A stretch of DNA of 64,000 nucleotides from Seriola aureovittata (lineage: Eukaryota > Chordata > Actinopteri > Carangiformes > Carangidae): contig NC_079378.1 of NCBI RefSeq assembly GCF_021018895.1, positions 14,459,660 through 14,523,659 of the forward strand, in the 5' to 3' direction. Numbering within the stretch: position 1 is the stretch's first letter; each line of letters opens with the position of its first letter. A program made the position numbers and the translations under genes. Under the pieces are notes generated by a model that saw nothing but the letters and a program-made list of their open reading frames with translations, made no database searches and was not told the origin of the DNA. This document shows positions 12,601 to 25,437 of this stretch, piece by piece.

Positions 12601-13455
12601 CTGTCACTGCTAACACTGGGTGTGATACAGAGCTCGATGCAGAGATATGTTGGATAGCTGATTTAGATTCAGCCACTTCACGTGTGTTTTTAATAACAGC
12701 AGGTGTGTCACTGACAGCGGACTAAACTTGCACTGAAAGGATACGGTGTGGTGTGTTAGCATGCTGCATGCACTCATGAACTCTTTTCCTTGCAGTCGGC
12801 GTTCTCAGGTTGCATGTAACATAATGTAATATGAAGGGAGCATGTAAATGAGATGAGACACAGGGCTCTGGAGGCTGAAGTGGCTTTGTTGTCTCAAGGG
12901 CATTTTCCTAGTAAGATGTACTCTGATCACTATGAAGCTATTCTACTTCATCAAAAAAACTGCGCTCTTCAGATCTCAGCCCTCTTCCACAGTTACCAGT
13001 AGGAGATTATTAAAAACCACCTTCATCTTCCCAGATGAGTGTTATTACTTACTTTTTACCAAGATTATCTTAACATTTGTAACTTTGTCCTCGGCATCTC
13101 AATTTGGATAGATTTTGTGAAATGTGCCTGAAGTGCTGCAGTTATTCCAGCACTGAAAATAGACAGGTATTTGATCTGTCTTTGGGAAGGCCATTTAATC
13201 TAATATTCTTTTTTTTTTTTTTGGTCTTAAAAAGTGTTCATTCAGATGTTTTCCCCCTCTGATGCTAACTACTGTATAACAAATTTGTAACCTCGCACCC
13301 TGCCTCAGAGCCCACAGCTTGCTGCTTGGATCTCAGAGCTTAGCCAGGAAGGATTAAATGACTACTGTCTTGTCTCCTTCCAGATCATCATGGCCAAACC
13401 AGCAGGGGGACCCAAAGCTCCCCAGGGCAGGAAGGACTTCGACGAGGATGACTGA
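6648..13455 (+). CDS. cct8: T-complex protein 1 subunit theta (CCT8)
   Basis: Fifteen exons: 6648-6707, 7225-7315, 7440-7519, 7619-7768, 7931-8111, 8253-8314, 8395-8532, 8894-9072, 9639-9705, 9800-9887, 10004-10119, 10657-10728, 10869-11033, 11710-11829 and 13384-13455. Total 1641 nt, 546 aa (human 548). CCT8 is one of eight paralogous subunits of the cytosolic TRiC/CCT chaperonin, which folds actin, tubulin and WD-repeat proteins by ATP-driven lid closure. The equatorial ATP-binding motif GDGTN is at residues 98-102. The segments TGGKVADMALHYANKY, RLNSKWDLRRLCKTVGA and GSTDNL (apical/intermediate) and KLATNAAITVLRVDQ (C-terminal equatorial) match mammalian CCT8 almost residue for residue. 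The start is the first ATG of the conserved MALHVPKAPGF peptide. The tail encoded by the last exon (MAKPAGGPKAP... ending FDEDD) matches the human type. A second candidate last exon at 12367 is listed separately. Confidence 0.97.
6828..6835 (+). promoter_or_regulatory. cct8: Heat-shock-element-like TTCTAGAA in cct8 intron 1
   Basis: TTCTAGAA is the perfect core inverted pair of an HSF site (TTCnnGAA). It lies 120 bases inside the first intron. CCT subunit genes are known HSF1 targets, so the position is sensible, but an 8-base match alone is weak evidence. Confidence 0.35.
12367..12474 (+). CDS. cct8: Candidate alternative last exon of cct8 (duplicated exon 15a)
   Basis: This segment follows a CAG at 12364-12366 and opens in the phase set by cct8 exon 14 (ends 11829). 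It encodes 35 residues and a TAG stop at 12472. It begins IIMAKAAGGPKAP, clearly a paralogue of the canonical last exon at 13384 (IIMAKPAGGPKAP). It then diverges to a longer Trp/Asp/His-rich tail ending in HFDTHH, instead of the short FDEDD tail. Differences in the shared part are partly synonymous (GCT/GCC, AAG/AAA), as expected under protein constraint. Splicing here would give a 558-aa CCT8. The acceptor is weak, with a TG-rich rather than pyrimidine-rich tract. An ATTAAA at 13009 could end such a transcript. It could also be a dead exon copy, but the intact frame argues against that. Confidence 0.6.
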   Translation: MIMAKAAGGPKAPKQRGHWDKDGWDEEPDHFDTHH

Positions 13456-13651
13456 ATGTGATGTTGTCCAGTTGATCCGACTTTTACCCTGAACGCTCCC
13501 ACATGGATTCACAAAACCCTTTTCTACTTGTTTATTTAAAGCTCAACAGTTCGGTTTATTTTGTAGAAATTGCCATAAGGTGGTAAACACAGTCATATGT
13601 GAAAGTAAAATGTTCAGATGGCACTGTTTGCTTTTTATGTTCTTAGTCCCA

Positions 13652-13657
13652 AATAAA
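13652..13657 (+). terminator. cct8: Polyadenylation signal, cct8
   Basis: AATAAA about 200 bases downstream of the canonical cct8 stop, followed by a GT/T-rich stretch. A typical distance for this gene. Confidence 0.75.
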
Positions 13658-14513
13658 AGGCACTTGCGCTGTCACGTCTTAGTTTGCATTGTGTTTTTAC
13701 TTTATTGTGTCACTCGGCCACGTTCTGTAAGTGCAGTGCTTTGTGTTGGAACCTTGAAACGGTAATTTGCATATTCATTAAAATTTGAGTTTTAAATTTG
13801 AATTTTAATCTGATCCTGCTTGGGGTTTTCTAGTGATTTAAATGAGTAAAATTAGGATGAGGCCAGAGTCATTATGTCCCAAAATTAACTGCTAATACCA
13901 CAAACATGCATGAATTTGTATTTGATGTTGCTCTGTGGGGTTTCACATGTTAAGGCAGCAGAAATTATGTATGCACTGGTTTATTTTTAGACCAAGTGAA
14001 CTGAAAAATTGAATTGAGATGTCGATGGAAGATGTATCATCTTGCACCACACAATGCACTCATAGCATTATTGCTGCCTGTATTTGTCTGTTCTCTGCAA
14101 ACTATGCCCCCCTCCCAAAAAAAAAATAGTACAAAAGATAATAGAAATAAAATGCCACTTACTCTTGGATACTATAGGTCTACAGCTCTGGTTACAGCAG
14201 GGGGAGCTGAACTCCACCAGGTTGCAGTCTCATTGGATGGCAAAGATGTGGGCGGATTTGCGCTGACGTTGCCCATACTCGGGATTAACTTGTTTTTATG
14301 TCGCCATATCTATCACATGTTGTTCAGGATGCCCCGATCACCTGCAGATCGTTGATAAAGAGTGTTTGTTAGCTTTCTACAAGTCTGAAATTAGTCTGTG
14401 TGTTGTGCATGTGACTGCGGACTGGGCTGCCGTGAGGGCGCGCGGTGCAATGTGAGCGGCTGGATGAGGAGCAGACGTCGCACTGAGGTTAGTGTCGATG
14501 TCCTGTCACACTG
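13658..14513 (+). other. cct8-rskr intergenic region with rskr 5' leader
   Basis: Less than 900 bases separate the cct8 polyadenylation site from the rskr ATG. No coding exon is evident. The GC-rich stretch 14410-14510 just before the ATG is a plausible rskr promoter or leader, but no TATA box or clear initiator could be identified. Confidence 0.5.
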
Positions 14514-17500
14514 ATGGGGGCCGACGGCAGTAAAAACAGGAAGGTGAGTTGAGTGAAATTCCTGGTTGCTAAGGTGTGACGCACGTAGGGGGGTTCCTTG
14601 TTTCCATGGCGATGATTTGGTGAGCGAAATCACTAGGCAGATAGACGATGCCAATCCTGACTGTTTTAACTGATTTTTACTATTTTTCAGCAGCACATTG
14701 AACAAAATTATAAGAAAATTGCATATTCATTGATAAATTCGTAGTTAATATTACACATTAAAGGTCTTTTCTGTTAGTTTCACGAAATATTTTGAGATTT
14801 TTACGCTCTTATTTTGAAGACAAGGTCGCCACGCTTCCGGTATTGAAATCTAAAAATCTTTTAACAAACTGAATTAAAGCATATCACTGGCCATCTTCTG
14901 GTCAGATGTCAGGCAGTGTCCCATTGATGTTAGTTATTGCAGTTGAGTGACTATAGATGTGTCCATGTGTCCCTTAATTTTGATAATAACATCCTGCATG
15001 GTTGATTACACACATCTTGCTTCACAGAGCATCAGATGTGTTGTGCAGCACAAGGCCCCAGGAGGAATAGGGTTTGTGTGACTGAGTGACTGCAGACTGG
15101 ATGTACACCATGCATATTTTTTTCTCTTGTTACAATCACAAATGAGAACAATGGTTAAATGAAACTTATCTGTTCACCACTGAGCACCGATGATGCAGTG
15201 TTTTCCCTGTAATCGTTTGCATTAAACATTTTGCATAATTTTTCACAAATCTACTGCAGGTTACAATGTCATTAACAGGCTTATGGAAATCCTAATTTAA
15301 ACATGATCCTGTAACAAAAATAAACATGTTTTGTGTCTCAAACACAAATTGGTGACAGTCTAATAGATATAATAGCTGCTTTACATTTGTGCCTTTGAGT
15401 CTTTTCTTTATGCCAAAAGAGTTTTATGGTAACATAAGCTGCTGTAACTCTATTAGCACTCACTAGCTAATGGGAAAAATCACATCTGCCTCTGGTTACA
15501 ACCCTAAAACAACAAGTTTTATAAATGTTTCATTCATAACACTCTGAAAATAATCAAAAATACTTAATGAAAAACAAAACACTGACAACATATAGGGCTG
15601 TATCTCCACTTTCTATAAAACTATGTTATTCCCCTATTGACCAATGCGGGGAAAAATGGCCCCTGGATGAACCTTGCGGTACTGTATATGTCTAATTGTG
15701 TAAGTAGAGCTACAGAGTTAGTCCAGCAGCAGAGGAGCTGTGTTTGCACTCAGCAGCTCCCCAGTGTGTGAATATGAAGCAATGCTAAGGAAACTTTCCC
15801 TGGTTAAATAGTGAAAAATAAACATATTTCTAAAAAACTTCTCTGTGACACAGATTATACCACGTCTGTTGGCTTATGAGTTTATGTTCTATGAACTCCC
15901 AAAAGGTCAAGTAAAAAAAACATTGCTTTTAGCATTGCACGCCAGCTTTGATAAGTGCTGGTCCTTGCATAATAGAAACCCAACATTGTCAAATGAACAG
16001 TCCCAGGATTAACACAGTCTGTCAGTTTGAGACTCTAGGAGTTGGCCTTTTAAAATCTTGGTCACATGAAAGTATTCTTTTTCAAATATCTTCCCAGAGA
16101 GCACTGACATGATCCATGATTTGTCAGGGTAATAAGTCCACAGTGCTATAAGCTACTTTTTTTCTTGGTGCGTTCTTCCCCCTTCCCCTCCCCCAACAGA
16201 GGCCCACCGAAGGGCAGGAGGATGAGCACTTCCCATCTGGATGGCGTGGCTTCCTCTCGAGCATGGGTCTGTCTATCCCAGCAGGCCTCTGTCGCTTGGC
16301 CCCAACTGCCCTGCGTCTGGGCCAGCGTCGAATGCTCCAAGGCAAGTCCCCTGACATCCCAGAACACGTCCTGAGGTTGGCAGGAGTTGGACCAGACAAG
16401 CTAAGAGCAGAATGGAGTCTGCCAGGGTTTATTATCATGTTCCTGCCCGAATTTCCCCACAGAACTGTGCCTGGGCATGAGCACTTTCAGGTAGACCTCA
16501 ATCCGAACGTAGACACCAATAATGTGTGTAAGGCTTGATATGGTTGGATAACACATTACTTGTGTTTGTCACTCCACCAGGTGTTGGGTTACATCGCCAA
16601 AGGTTCCTTTGGACCCATTCTGAAGGTGAAGGACAAGGCCAAACAGAAAACATATGCTGTCAAAGTGAGTCTTCTGCCTGAATCTCACATTTTAAATGTG
16701 TTTGAGTGATCAAAGCCGTGAACAGCTATTCTTTAAATTCATGAAAGTGACTAGTGCCAATACAGTAATATACAAATTGACTTTTTGTAGACCTGTAGAA
16801 CATAAACTTATATGCATACTGTTTTGTGCTGTCAAAACACTTTAAAAGACTGATGTCCTTAAAACTAACCAGAAATTTCTTGTTAATGGTCAAAATTGCC
16901 TTCAAGTCAGGACCCATTTTAACTGTAGTCAGTGAGGCCTTTAGCATAAACACTTGTTGTAGTTAACTACAATTGTGTAATAAATATTTTGGTGCGTGTG
17001 AAATCATTAGAGTCCTGTGTGAGTCCTGTGTAGTGTTATTTCAGGTCAGTATTTCTCTTGGTCAACAGGTTATACCTAAATCAGAGATTCTGAGGCTCGG
17101 GGTCTTGGAGCAGTCGAAAGAAGAAGTTATTGTCCAGGTAAGTACCAAGAGAAGACCTTGAAAATCATGGCGAGTGTGTAGATTTCAGAAAGAATTAAGT
17201 CTTGAAAGTTTTTAGACATTAATATATGCCTTTGAAAAGACTTGATTTTGGAAATAGTGAATACAGCGCTCAAATTCATCAATATTCCCTTCTAAGAAAA
17301 ACAGAATTAATAAAGCTTTCTAAGCTGTCAAATGTAAAAGCAATGAGACTTAATACTCAACCATTCACACAAGACTCAAGGTAAAGGGATATTTATCACT
17401 GCTTTTTAGTAATTGCGTCTTTAAATCTAGACTTATAACCCATCTTTTTAGCTACTCTTTTTCATTCGTTTTTCCTTTTTTTTTTTGTTTGTCCTTGGGT

Positions 17501-20500
17501 TATGTGAAAGCTGCTTAAAATTAAATTAATTATTATTATTAGTAGTAGTACTAGCAGTAGCAGTAGTATGAGGAAAAAGTACATAAAGGCTGCCCTTCAA
17601 CTGCCATTCTATTGCAGTCAAAATTGAACAACATAATTCAAATATGCAAGGTATAAAAATAGGTAAAAAGAATATAAAATATGTCTTTATGCAGATGATG
17701 TATTATTTTACATCTCTGATTAATTAATTGCCTAAACCTTGATGGAATGTATTCAGCTACAGTATAAATTAAATGTGAATAAGACTAAAGCTTATGCTGT
17801 GAATAGAGTCACACTTTGTCAGATATGTTGTGGAACCAACTTATTTAGTCTGAGGAAATGATTTTCATTCGCCCTTTTCTCAAATATGATTTCATCTGTA
17901 ATGTCTCATTTGAAGCAGTTTTATGTCAGATTTCGAGACCAAATGTTACTAAATTTGTGAGAGAGACATATCTCAGTTGGACCCAAGGAAGAAAAAACTT
18001 CTCTTTGATCGATGGCCAGAATTGAGATTTTCCGGGTTGACCTTTGACCTTTGCCCGCAGCGTCAGGTACGTCACCCTTTTGTCCATGACCTCGAGGACT
18101 GCTGGCAGACACAGCGCCACCTCTACATTAGTGAGTCAGCCAGAGACCAGTGACCCAGTCCCAGATCCACTACCCAAATCCCCTCGCTCCACTTTTTTTC
18201 ACCTTAACACTGCTAGTCTTGTCCAGGATCTACCCACAATCCTCAAGCCAACACCTAGAATGCAATTAACAAAATACAAAGAGCCCTCCTATTAAGTCCT
18301 TTAATTCTCTGTGTTTTGTTTGCACAGCACCTAGAAACACAAACAAAATCCCTACCACCCCGCAACCCTGAACTACCACTGCCTGTGCGTCCTCTAGCTG
18401 TTTTGCCCCGTTTTCCTCTCCTCCAGAGCATTTACCCTTTTTTCCAGATCAGTCACTGACTCAGAAAGTGTGACCCAGTTTGTTTGCTTCCCCACCCCCT
18501 GTTAGTGTGTTAGCCTGGGGACCAGATGTTGAACGCTGCTGCAGTTCAACAAGAATACATGTGTCACTTTTAAAAGAAAGGACGCCCGCTTAAACAGTGA
18601 ATCACCACTGAATCACATCTTTTAAGTCATAAATGTGAATATGGAGCATAAGCATTGCTTAACATTTTCCTTTCTTCTCATGTGTAACAGCGATCAAAAA
18701 ATATTATCCCCAATTAGAGAAAGGCAATCCATTTTTCAAGACACACCCCCCTATACATTTCTGCAACCCCCAGCCTACCTTATATCTTTTCAAAACTGTG
18801 TGCTTGGTAGACCGGCTAAAACCACACTACAGTAAATTGCTTGTTTGGTTTGTAGAGGAAAATAGTTTTACACTGTCCTGACTTCCAGATTAAACTCCTT
18901 TTTCCTAATTTCTTTCACCAGTGTGTGTTCCACATCCCGCTGACCTTCACTACCCCTCTGCACCTCACATCACATGACAGAGGCATGTTTTAATGCTGTT
19001 TCTACTCCTGCAGTGTGCGACTACTGCAGCACAGGAGACCTGTACACCTACTGGCAGATGATCGGTCAGTTCACAGAGGACACCATACGAGTGTTTGCAG
19101 CGGAGTTGGGATGTGCGCTCGGTGAGTACGCAAGTATGTGAGCTACTCGGCTAGTGACATTAACAAAAGCTATTTGAGTCAGACATTAACAAACCTGTAG
19201 TCCGATCAATGAAACAGTCTTGGAAATGTGGGTGAGAGCTCCTTTTACTTATAAAAAACATTCAAACATTTTGGGTTTGCTATTCACAAGAAAGATCTCA
19301 GAAGACTGTGGCTACTCTCCCTAGAAGTGGACGTCCAGCTAAGATGACTCCAAAGGCATAAAGTAAAATAATCAAATCATGCCATTGCTCTTCAAAAAAC
19401 ATGGCTACGCACTTGAAGTTTACCAAAGAAGCACCATCACACTTTGATGAAACTCAGGTTGAATTGTTTGGGAAGAACATGCAGCACTATGTATAGTGTA
19501 AAATGGGAACTGTATACCAACATGATTTGGGGCTTTGCTACCTCTGGGTCTGGACAGCTCCACATCATCGAGAGGAAAATTAATTCCCAGGTTTATCAAG
19601 GTATCAAGGATAATGTCAGGGTGGCTGTCCACCTGCTGAAACTCACTAAGAGGTGGGTGACCCCAATGTGACAGTGACAATGACCCCAAACATCAAAGTA
19701 AATTCACCACAGAATGAATTCAGACAAAGAAAATCCACCTGTCAGAGCCCAGGCTGTAACCCAATAGAGATGCTGTGGAATGACCTGAAGAGAGTCATTC
19801 ACAACAAACATCCTGAGATGAAGCTGAGCTGAAGCAGCTCTGTTGGAAGAATGAGCCAGAATTCCTCCTGAACTCAACTCTGACCAGCAGCTACTGGAAG
19901 AGCTGGTTTCAGGTTATTGGTGCCATAGGAGGTTCAACCAGGTATTAAATCCAAGGGTTCACTTACTTTTTCCACCAGCACTGTGAATGTTTCATGGCTG
20001 TGTTCAATAAACACAAAAGCAATTATAATTACTTGTATGATATTTGCTTATGACTTAGATGAAGATCAGATCACATTTAATGCAGCAAACCAAGTAATTC
20101 CAAAGAGTTCAGATACTTCTACTTGCCACTGTATTACACACCTCACCTTTCTCCTCCAATCAGAATTAGATCAGACTTGTCTACATGAAAGTTTCCATGA
20201 TTTAATTATAAGTAATTATAAAAGGATGCCTAATTAAAATGAGATGAGCTCTCAAAGGATCTCCCACAGCAACAACACAGTGCCAGGGTTTTTAATGTGC
20301 CAGTAGGAAGACAGAGTGATAGATTTGAAACTTGTTTACGGACTTTTATGTTATTGGTCTTCTTTTCACAGGCTTTCTGCATGACTTTGGAATCATCCAT
20401 AGAGATGTGAAGGTAAGACATGGAGGGAATTCACAAGTTTGGGACCAAAATGCAGAAAGTATTCAATTTTGAATAAAAATTCAAACAAATGTCTTTCTAT

Positions 20501-23133
20501 TTAATAAAGATTATAGATAACATCAGTTAGTATTTTTTTGTTTCGTGTCAAACTGGGCCATCCAGCGTGAGATTATAAGACACAGTTCTGTATCAAACAT
20601 AAAAAATTTAACATCAACTCATTAAGACAGAGACAAAACATCAATGATGTAACATTACGTATACACATCTGCATAGTTTCAGGTAACATGTTTATGTGCA
20701 AAATATCAAATATATTTTGCACCAAATAGCAGAAGAAAGAAAAGAAAATGCTACAAGCCTGATGTTTATCCTGATAACTGGCTTTTTTCCTCATCTCCCA
20801 GGTTTTCTCTGTAACTGCCCTACTTACATGTTCCACATGTGGACAGCAGACTCAGCAGTCTTTGTGCAGCACACCATGTTTTAAAAAATGTATTTCTGTT
20901 TTTATCTGACTAAACAATATTGTGCACAATTCCCAGTAAAAACCCTCGCAGAGTGAATGCTTTATAATTTATAGATTTTAAACAATGATCTTAAGGTTGT
21001 GATTTTTGAACCACTTCAGAGTAGGTCTATTCATTAACATTGTTAATTCCTGTTTTAATTCCCATTTAAAAAATCTTTGCTACATTTATATTTTGTTGAA
21101 GTAGAATTCTATTGAAATGTATCAGCACAGTTAAAGTACAGCACATAACATGTTTTTCCCAATTAGCTATTTGCAGTTGTTGGTCTTAAAGTTTGCTCTT
21201 ATAAGCTACAGATGATTCTTTTTGACTTTTCTCATTTGTTAAACTGTTCAAATTTAATAATAAGAATACGAAATCCAAGGCTTGGGAAAATCAGCTACAA
21301 GATTCTTTTTCTTAATAAAGATTATAGAGTTCATTGAGTGGTGAATATGGATGGGTGTCTAATTCAGTGTTTTTGGCACTTTTGTGTAGATGGAGAATAT
21401 CCTGCTGACAGACAACGGTGAGTAAAAGCTTGTCCCCAGCAGAGAGCAGCAGAGCTCTGGTGTGCAAGAGAAGCACAGAACCTTCCAGAGAACATCCTGA
21501 CTGTGCACAGCTGTCAGTCAATGCACATTAATGCAAACAGAACATCTGTTAGCACTGAGAGGGAACAGCCTGTGTATCCAATTACATACACTAAGGAGAT
21601 CAGATTATGACGGGAATATGTAAATATTTCATAACAGTTGTAACTGTATCAATAAGAAGGATCTGAATTCAGGGCCTTGTGTCACATGCTCATAATGATG
21701 TCGGAAAAAAATGGTCTGTTCTAGGACACCTCCGCTTAGCTGACTTTGGTTTGTCCCGTCGCCTGGAGAGAGGAGGACGAGCCTTTACTATCTGTGGAAC
21801 AATCCAATATATGGGTGAGAACTATGGTGAATCCACCTCTGTAGCTAACTCCTGCCAGAGCTGCAGATGCTGGGACACATTAAGAGACTTGCATTTTTGA
21901 TATATTATACTAAGAAGTGAATATGTAAATGTACAAATGTATAATACATCCAGTGCTGTGAACATGCTCTGTCTGCTCTGCAGCCCCAGAGGTGCTGAGT
22001 GGGGGACCCTATAACCACGCAGCTGATTGGTGGTCACTGGGAATTCTGCTTTTCTCATTGGTTACTGGGAAGGTGAGCTCTTGTTGCCAGCAGGCTCAGT
22101 ACGTCTTGCATGATAAGCTGATGATATTACTCACGATTACTCTTCCAGTGACATGGCTGAGCTTGAATTTTGCTGTAAAATGAAGACAGTGTAAAATGCA
22201 TTTGATGCTTGTTTCATGAGGTCATTTTACACATTTTTTGATGTATGTTTTCCAGTGCATGAGTAGGTTCTGAAAAAACAACATCATTTTAAATGTAATT
22301 CTCTAAATTTAAAGGGCTCAGATGGGTTTTCTATTGTTATGTTTTGTCATGTAAAAAATGTCAAATTTATAAAAATGGAAACACCCCAGAATATTCTTAT
22401 TCATGTGCCCCCAAACTCTTCTCAGTTCCCTGTGCCTCCAGAACCAGACCACTGCTGCATGCTGAGGAAAGTGAGGGGGTTTCCCTACGAAATGCCCCTT
22501 AGCTTCAGCCCCCCATTTGCCTTGCTAATAACTGAGGTAATTACACTAAGTGAATTCATTTTGCTCCAAAATACTAACTTTTTGACTACATACACCAGGA
22601 TCTAGGTTTGTCTTGTTTGATGTCATATGACAACCTACATCTCTTTGTCTGCCCAGCTTTTATGCAAGACTCCCTCCCGCCGCCTGCGGACCCTCGATCG
22701 TTTCAAACGCCAAACCTTCTTCTATGGAACAACTTTTGACCTCACTCTGCTGCAGCGTCAGCCTGTGGAGGTAACTGATGAATGTCTGGATGTAGTCATT
22801 TCAAACATGAGCGAGATTGTTGTAAAAGAAATGTTCAATATGCAAGCAAAGTGAAGGGATTTCTTTCTCTTTTTTTTCCTCATCGTCACCGTCCAGGTGA
22901 TTCTGGAGCTGAGAGAGAGACCGGACCGAGCCGCCAAAGCTCGACGAGGACTCACTTTGTCTCTGCAGCCTCTAAAAGGCTTCGACTATGACTCACTGCT
23001 CAGCCCTCCGGCCACGCCAGACACACAGTTGGATGTCGACACACAAACACACACAGTTGCACCGCTGCCAGGCCCGGCGCACCTACTGCAGCCTGCTCAG
23101 GAAAAAGGTCCACGCAGAGAAGTGTTTGTGTGA
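14514..23133 (+). CDS. rskr: Ribosomal protein S6 kinase-related protein (RSKR/SGK494)
   Basis: Thirteen exons: 14514-14543, 16200-16490, 16581-16664, 17069-17137, 18061-18130, 19014-19121, 20372-20412, 21390-21417, 21725-21814, 21984-22072, 22426-22536, 22657-22770 and 22897-23133. Total 1362 nt, 453 aa, all in phase. This is a poorly studied AGC-like Ser/Thr kinase. The Gly loop is AKGSFG (113-118; the first Gly is Ala, as in human), the ATP Lys is K135, the catalytic loop is HRDVKMEN (227-234), DFG is 247-249 and MAPE is 270-273. The pre-kinase segment [12 protein letters not shown] and the whole catalytic core align with human RSKR. The start MGADGSK is a good N-myristoylation signal and human RSKR also starts MGA. 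Synteny with aldoc and pigs supports the call. The exon 5 boundary rests on phase and homology. Confidence 0.93.
17660..17830 (+). mobile_element. L1-type LINE reverse-transcriptase remnant
   Basis: Codons 17685-17720 read [12 protein letters not shown], the catalytic YADD box of a LINE reverse transcriptase. Codons 17766-17804, in another frame, read [13 protein letters not shown], the segment that normally follows. The remnant is frameshifted and stop-containing inside rskr intron 4. Its borders are approximate. Confidence 0.6.
19265..20138 (+). mobile_element. Fossil Tc1/mariner transposon in rskr intron 6
   Basis: A decayed Tc1-like transposase is recognisable in pieces. The strings around 19670-19800 read in broken frames as NDPKH..., [16 protein letters not shown] and VIHNKHP, the hallmark of the Tc1 catalytic region. 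The right side (about 19950-20138) has the usual 'ttcacttactttttcca...cactgt' and 'ttgccactgta' ends. Multiple stops and frameshifts make it inactive. The left border is uncertain. Confidence 0.8.
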
Positions 23134-25437
23134 CGGACTTTGAGTTTACAGTATGATTACTAACACGCTAAAGGTAAAGGCCTAAATAAATGTACTTCTC
23201 ACACTTATTCACCCTTACACACAGGTGTGGTGCGCCTTGTAAAACGTCTTATTTAGAAAAAGCCAAAATAGCTGATTATGATTTTATTGGATCTATAGTT
23301 TAGAAGGGAATTATTTAGTTGAGTAAAAAACACCACTTCTCCACTTATTGGCAAGTTTTATCTTTCTTTTTTTGTGATGTGCTGAGCGCTATTTTTTTCT
23401 TATTTTTACTTGTTTGCCTTGCTCCAATGAGCACCTTTTCAAGCCTACTGTATTTGCTCAACAGTTGTGCAAGAAAGATTTCACTATTGTCCATCTACTA
23501 CAGTTTTCCAGTGACTGGTCATGGTTGCCCTGTTAGTACATAATGTACGACTGCTATCAAACTCACACCACATGGAAAAGTCATGCTGGTTGAAGACAAT
23601 GCACCAAATTCCTTTTTTTTCTCAAGAAGTTGTATGTAGTTAAGTAGACATCCAACCAAAACCACAAAGTGAGTGTATTTTTGAGCTTCTGCCTTTGTTT
23701 TCATGTTACATGATTATGAAAACCATGCAACAAAGTAGACAGAAGAAACTAATTTCCTCATGCTGTTGAAGCAGGCAATAAGATTATGCTATGATCTTTA
23801 TTTAAAAATACATTCTCTACCTTTTTTCATGCTCTGATACGACCTTTCCCAAACTGCCTAAATTCTGCTGCAGCAGAAACACCTCTCCTCCTGCACTATG
23901 TAAAAATCATGCAAGCATCACAACATCAGATCAAGATGTGTACACCTTCAACGTCTACTTTATCATTTATAACCTGCGACTCAGGGGGAGCAATCACTGG
24001 TTTTCCCAAGTCAGCCTTGATTTTGATTCCAGGACAGCTGTACAGGTGTGAGCTGGGACTGTGAGGGTTGATTGAACAACAGTGTTGTTTATCCCCAGTT
24101 AACATTTTGATAGATACAGGGCTTTTTCTATTGTCCAAGGCTGCCGTAACCCTAGCCAGTAATCACACCTTCAAGCACTTTCCTGATCATCAGATTATAT
24201 TATGATTTTGTAAAGCCCTGATGTGTACCCAGAATGCCTCACACATGTGATCCTGAGCTTGCTTTTTTTTGTCAGAAAAATATTTATAAATTCCTCTTTA
24301 CAAAGTTTATATGAATATTTTGAATGCTATTTGATGTTATATGTTATGTTATGATGTATTTTTGTAATTTACATGTAGCACAGATGGAATATTAAACTCT
24401 TACAGTGATCTGCTGATTTTGTCTGCATTTGACTGCTTGTAGAAAGAGCGACAGAGAGAAGGAATTCTGAACTAGTTTCAACACGTCAGTGATATGTTGA
24501 AAATCAGTCATTAGTATCATCATTACTTGACTTCACATTTAGTTAAGTTTGTATTGTACTTAACATTATCAGGCAGTATTTATCAGTCTTACACTTATAA
24601 GCTTTTCTCCAAAGAAGAGAGAGTAAAACATCAACAGAAAAACTCAGTATCATCATACATTATTTGGCCCATGCACTTCCAAAAGGGATCAAGCATCTAT
24701 AAATATCTGGGTGATTATTTCTTTTGCCTGGGGCCTCTGATCTCTCTCAGAAAAAAACAGCAAATCTGTCATATAAAAATCCATTACCACATAGTTTTGA
24801 GGCTGTCTAGTTTGAGGTGTGGCCATGATAATCTATCAGGTTTTTGGGGGGTTTTATTCATTAAGCTTCAGGTTGAGAAAACAAGGGTTTTCCACAAACT
24901 TATCTATGAAATGAGAGACCAAATGCATGTGATATGAGTTAAAAGTTAAGAATAAATAAATAAATACAAAATCTTAAAGGAATGGAGGGTAAAAGTAATT
25001 CATTTAAAATCAAGGGGAAAACGGGGAAAGATGGTTGGGAACCTAAAAACTTCCATTTATGTATAAAGAACTTTGCAAACAAAACATAAAAAGTTAACAA
25101 CATTGCTGTAGCAACAAATAACATCTGTAACAATGAGTAACACTAGCAGTGAAAAAATAAATGGATAGATGCTTCACCATAACCTCAAAAAGAACAAGAC
25201 TTAGCTACATCCACATATATTTACTTTATTAAGAATACAAAACTTTGTCTCTCAGAGTAATTCTGTTTTACTTTGTTTTATATTGATGCCCTTCAAAAGA
25301 AATGCAGGTGGTCAATGTAGGGTCCTTCTTCCACCATAAAATGCCTGAAAAGTTGCAGCATCATGCAGTACTCGTGCTCTTTTCTAACGGCTGTGACGTT
25401 GTCCGGCGCATGTGCATTAGAACTTCAGCGTCGTCGC
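23134..25437 (+). other. rskr 3' UTR and rskr-aldoc intergenic region
   Basis: After the rskr stop comes an early AATAAA (23185-23190) and then AT-rich DNA. An open frame at 24527-24937 has a FQKGSSIYKYLG string that could be a scrap of an L1 ORF2, but it is too weak to call. SPAG5, which lies between RSKR and ALDOC in human, is not visible. Confidence 0.5.
23185..23190 (+). terminator. rskr: Polyadenylation signal, rskr
   Basis: AATAAA 52 bases after the rskr stop codon. An ATTAAA near 24390 is a possible distal alternative giving a 1.2-kb longer 3' UTR. Confidence 0.55.

Noticed and set aside
24527..24937. 136-codon open frame with a FQKGSSIYKYLG string
   Set aside because: It may be an L1 ORF2 scrap, but the rest of the frame does not resemble the reverse transcriptase, so it was not called as an element.
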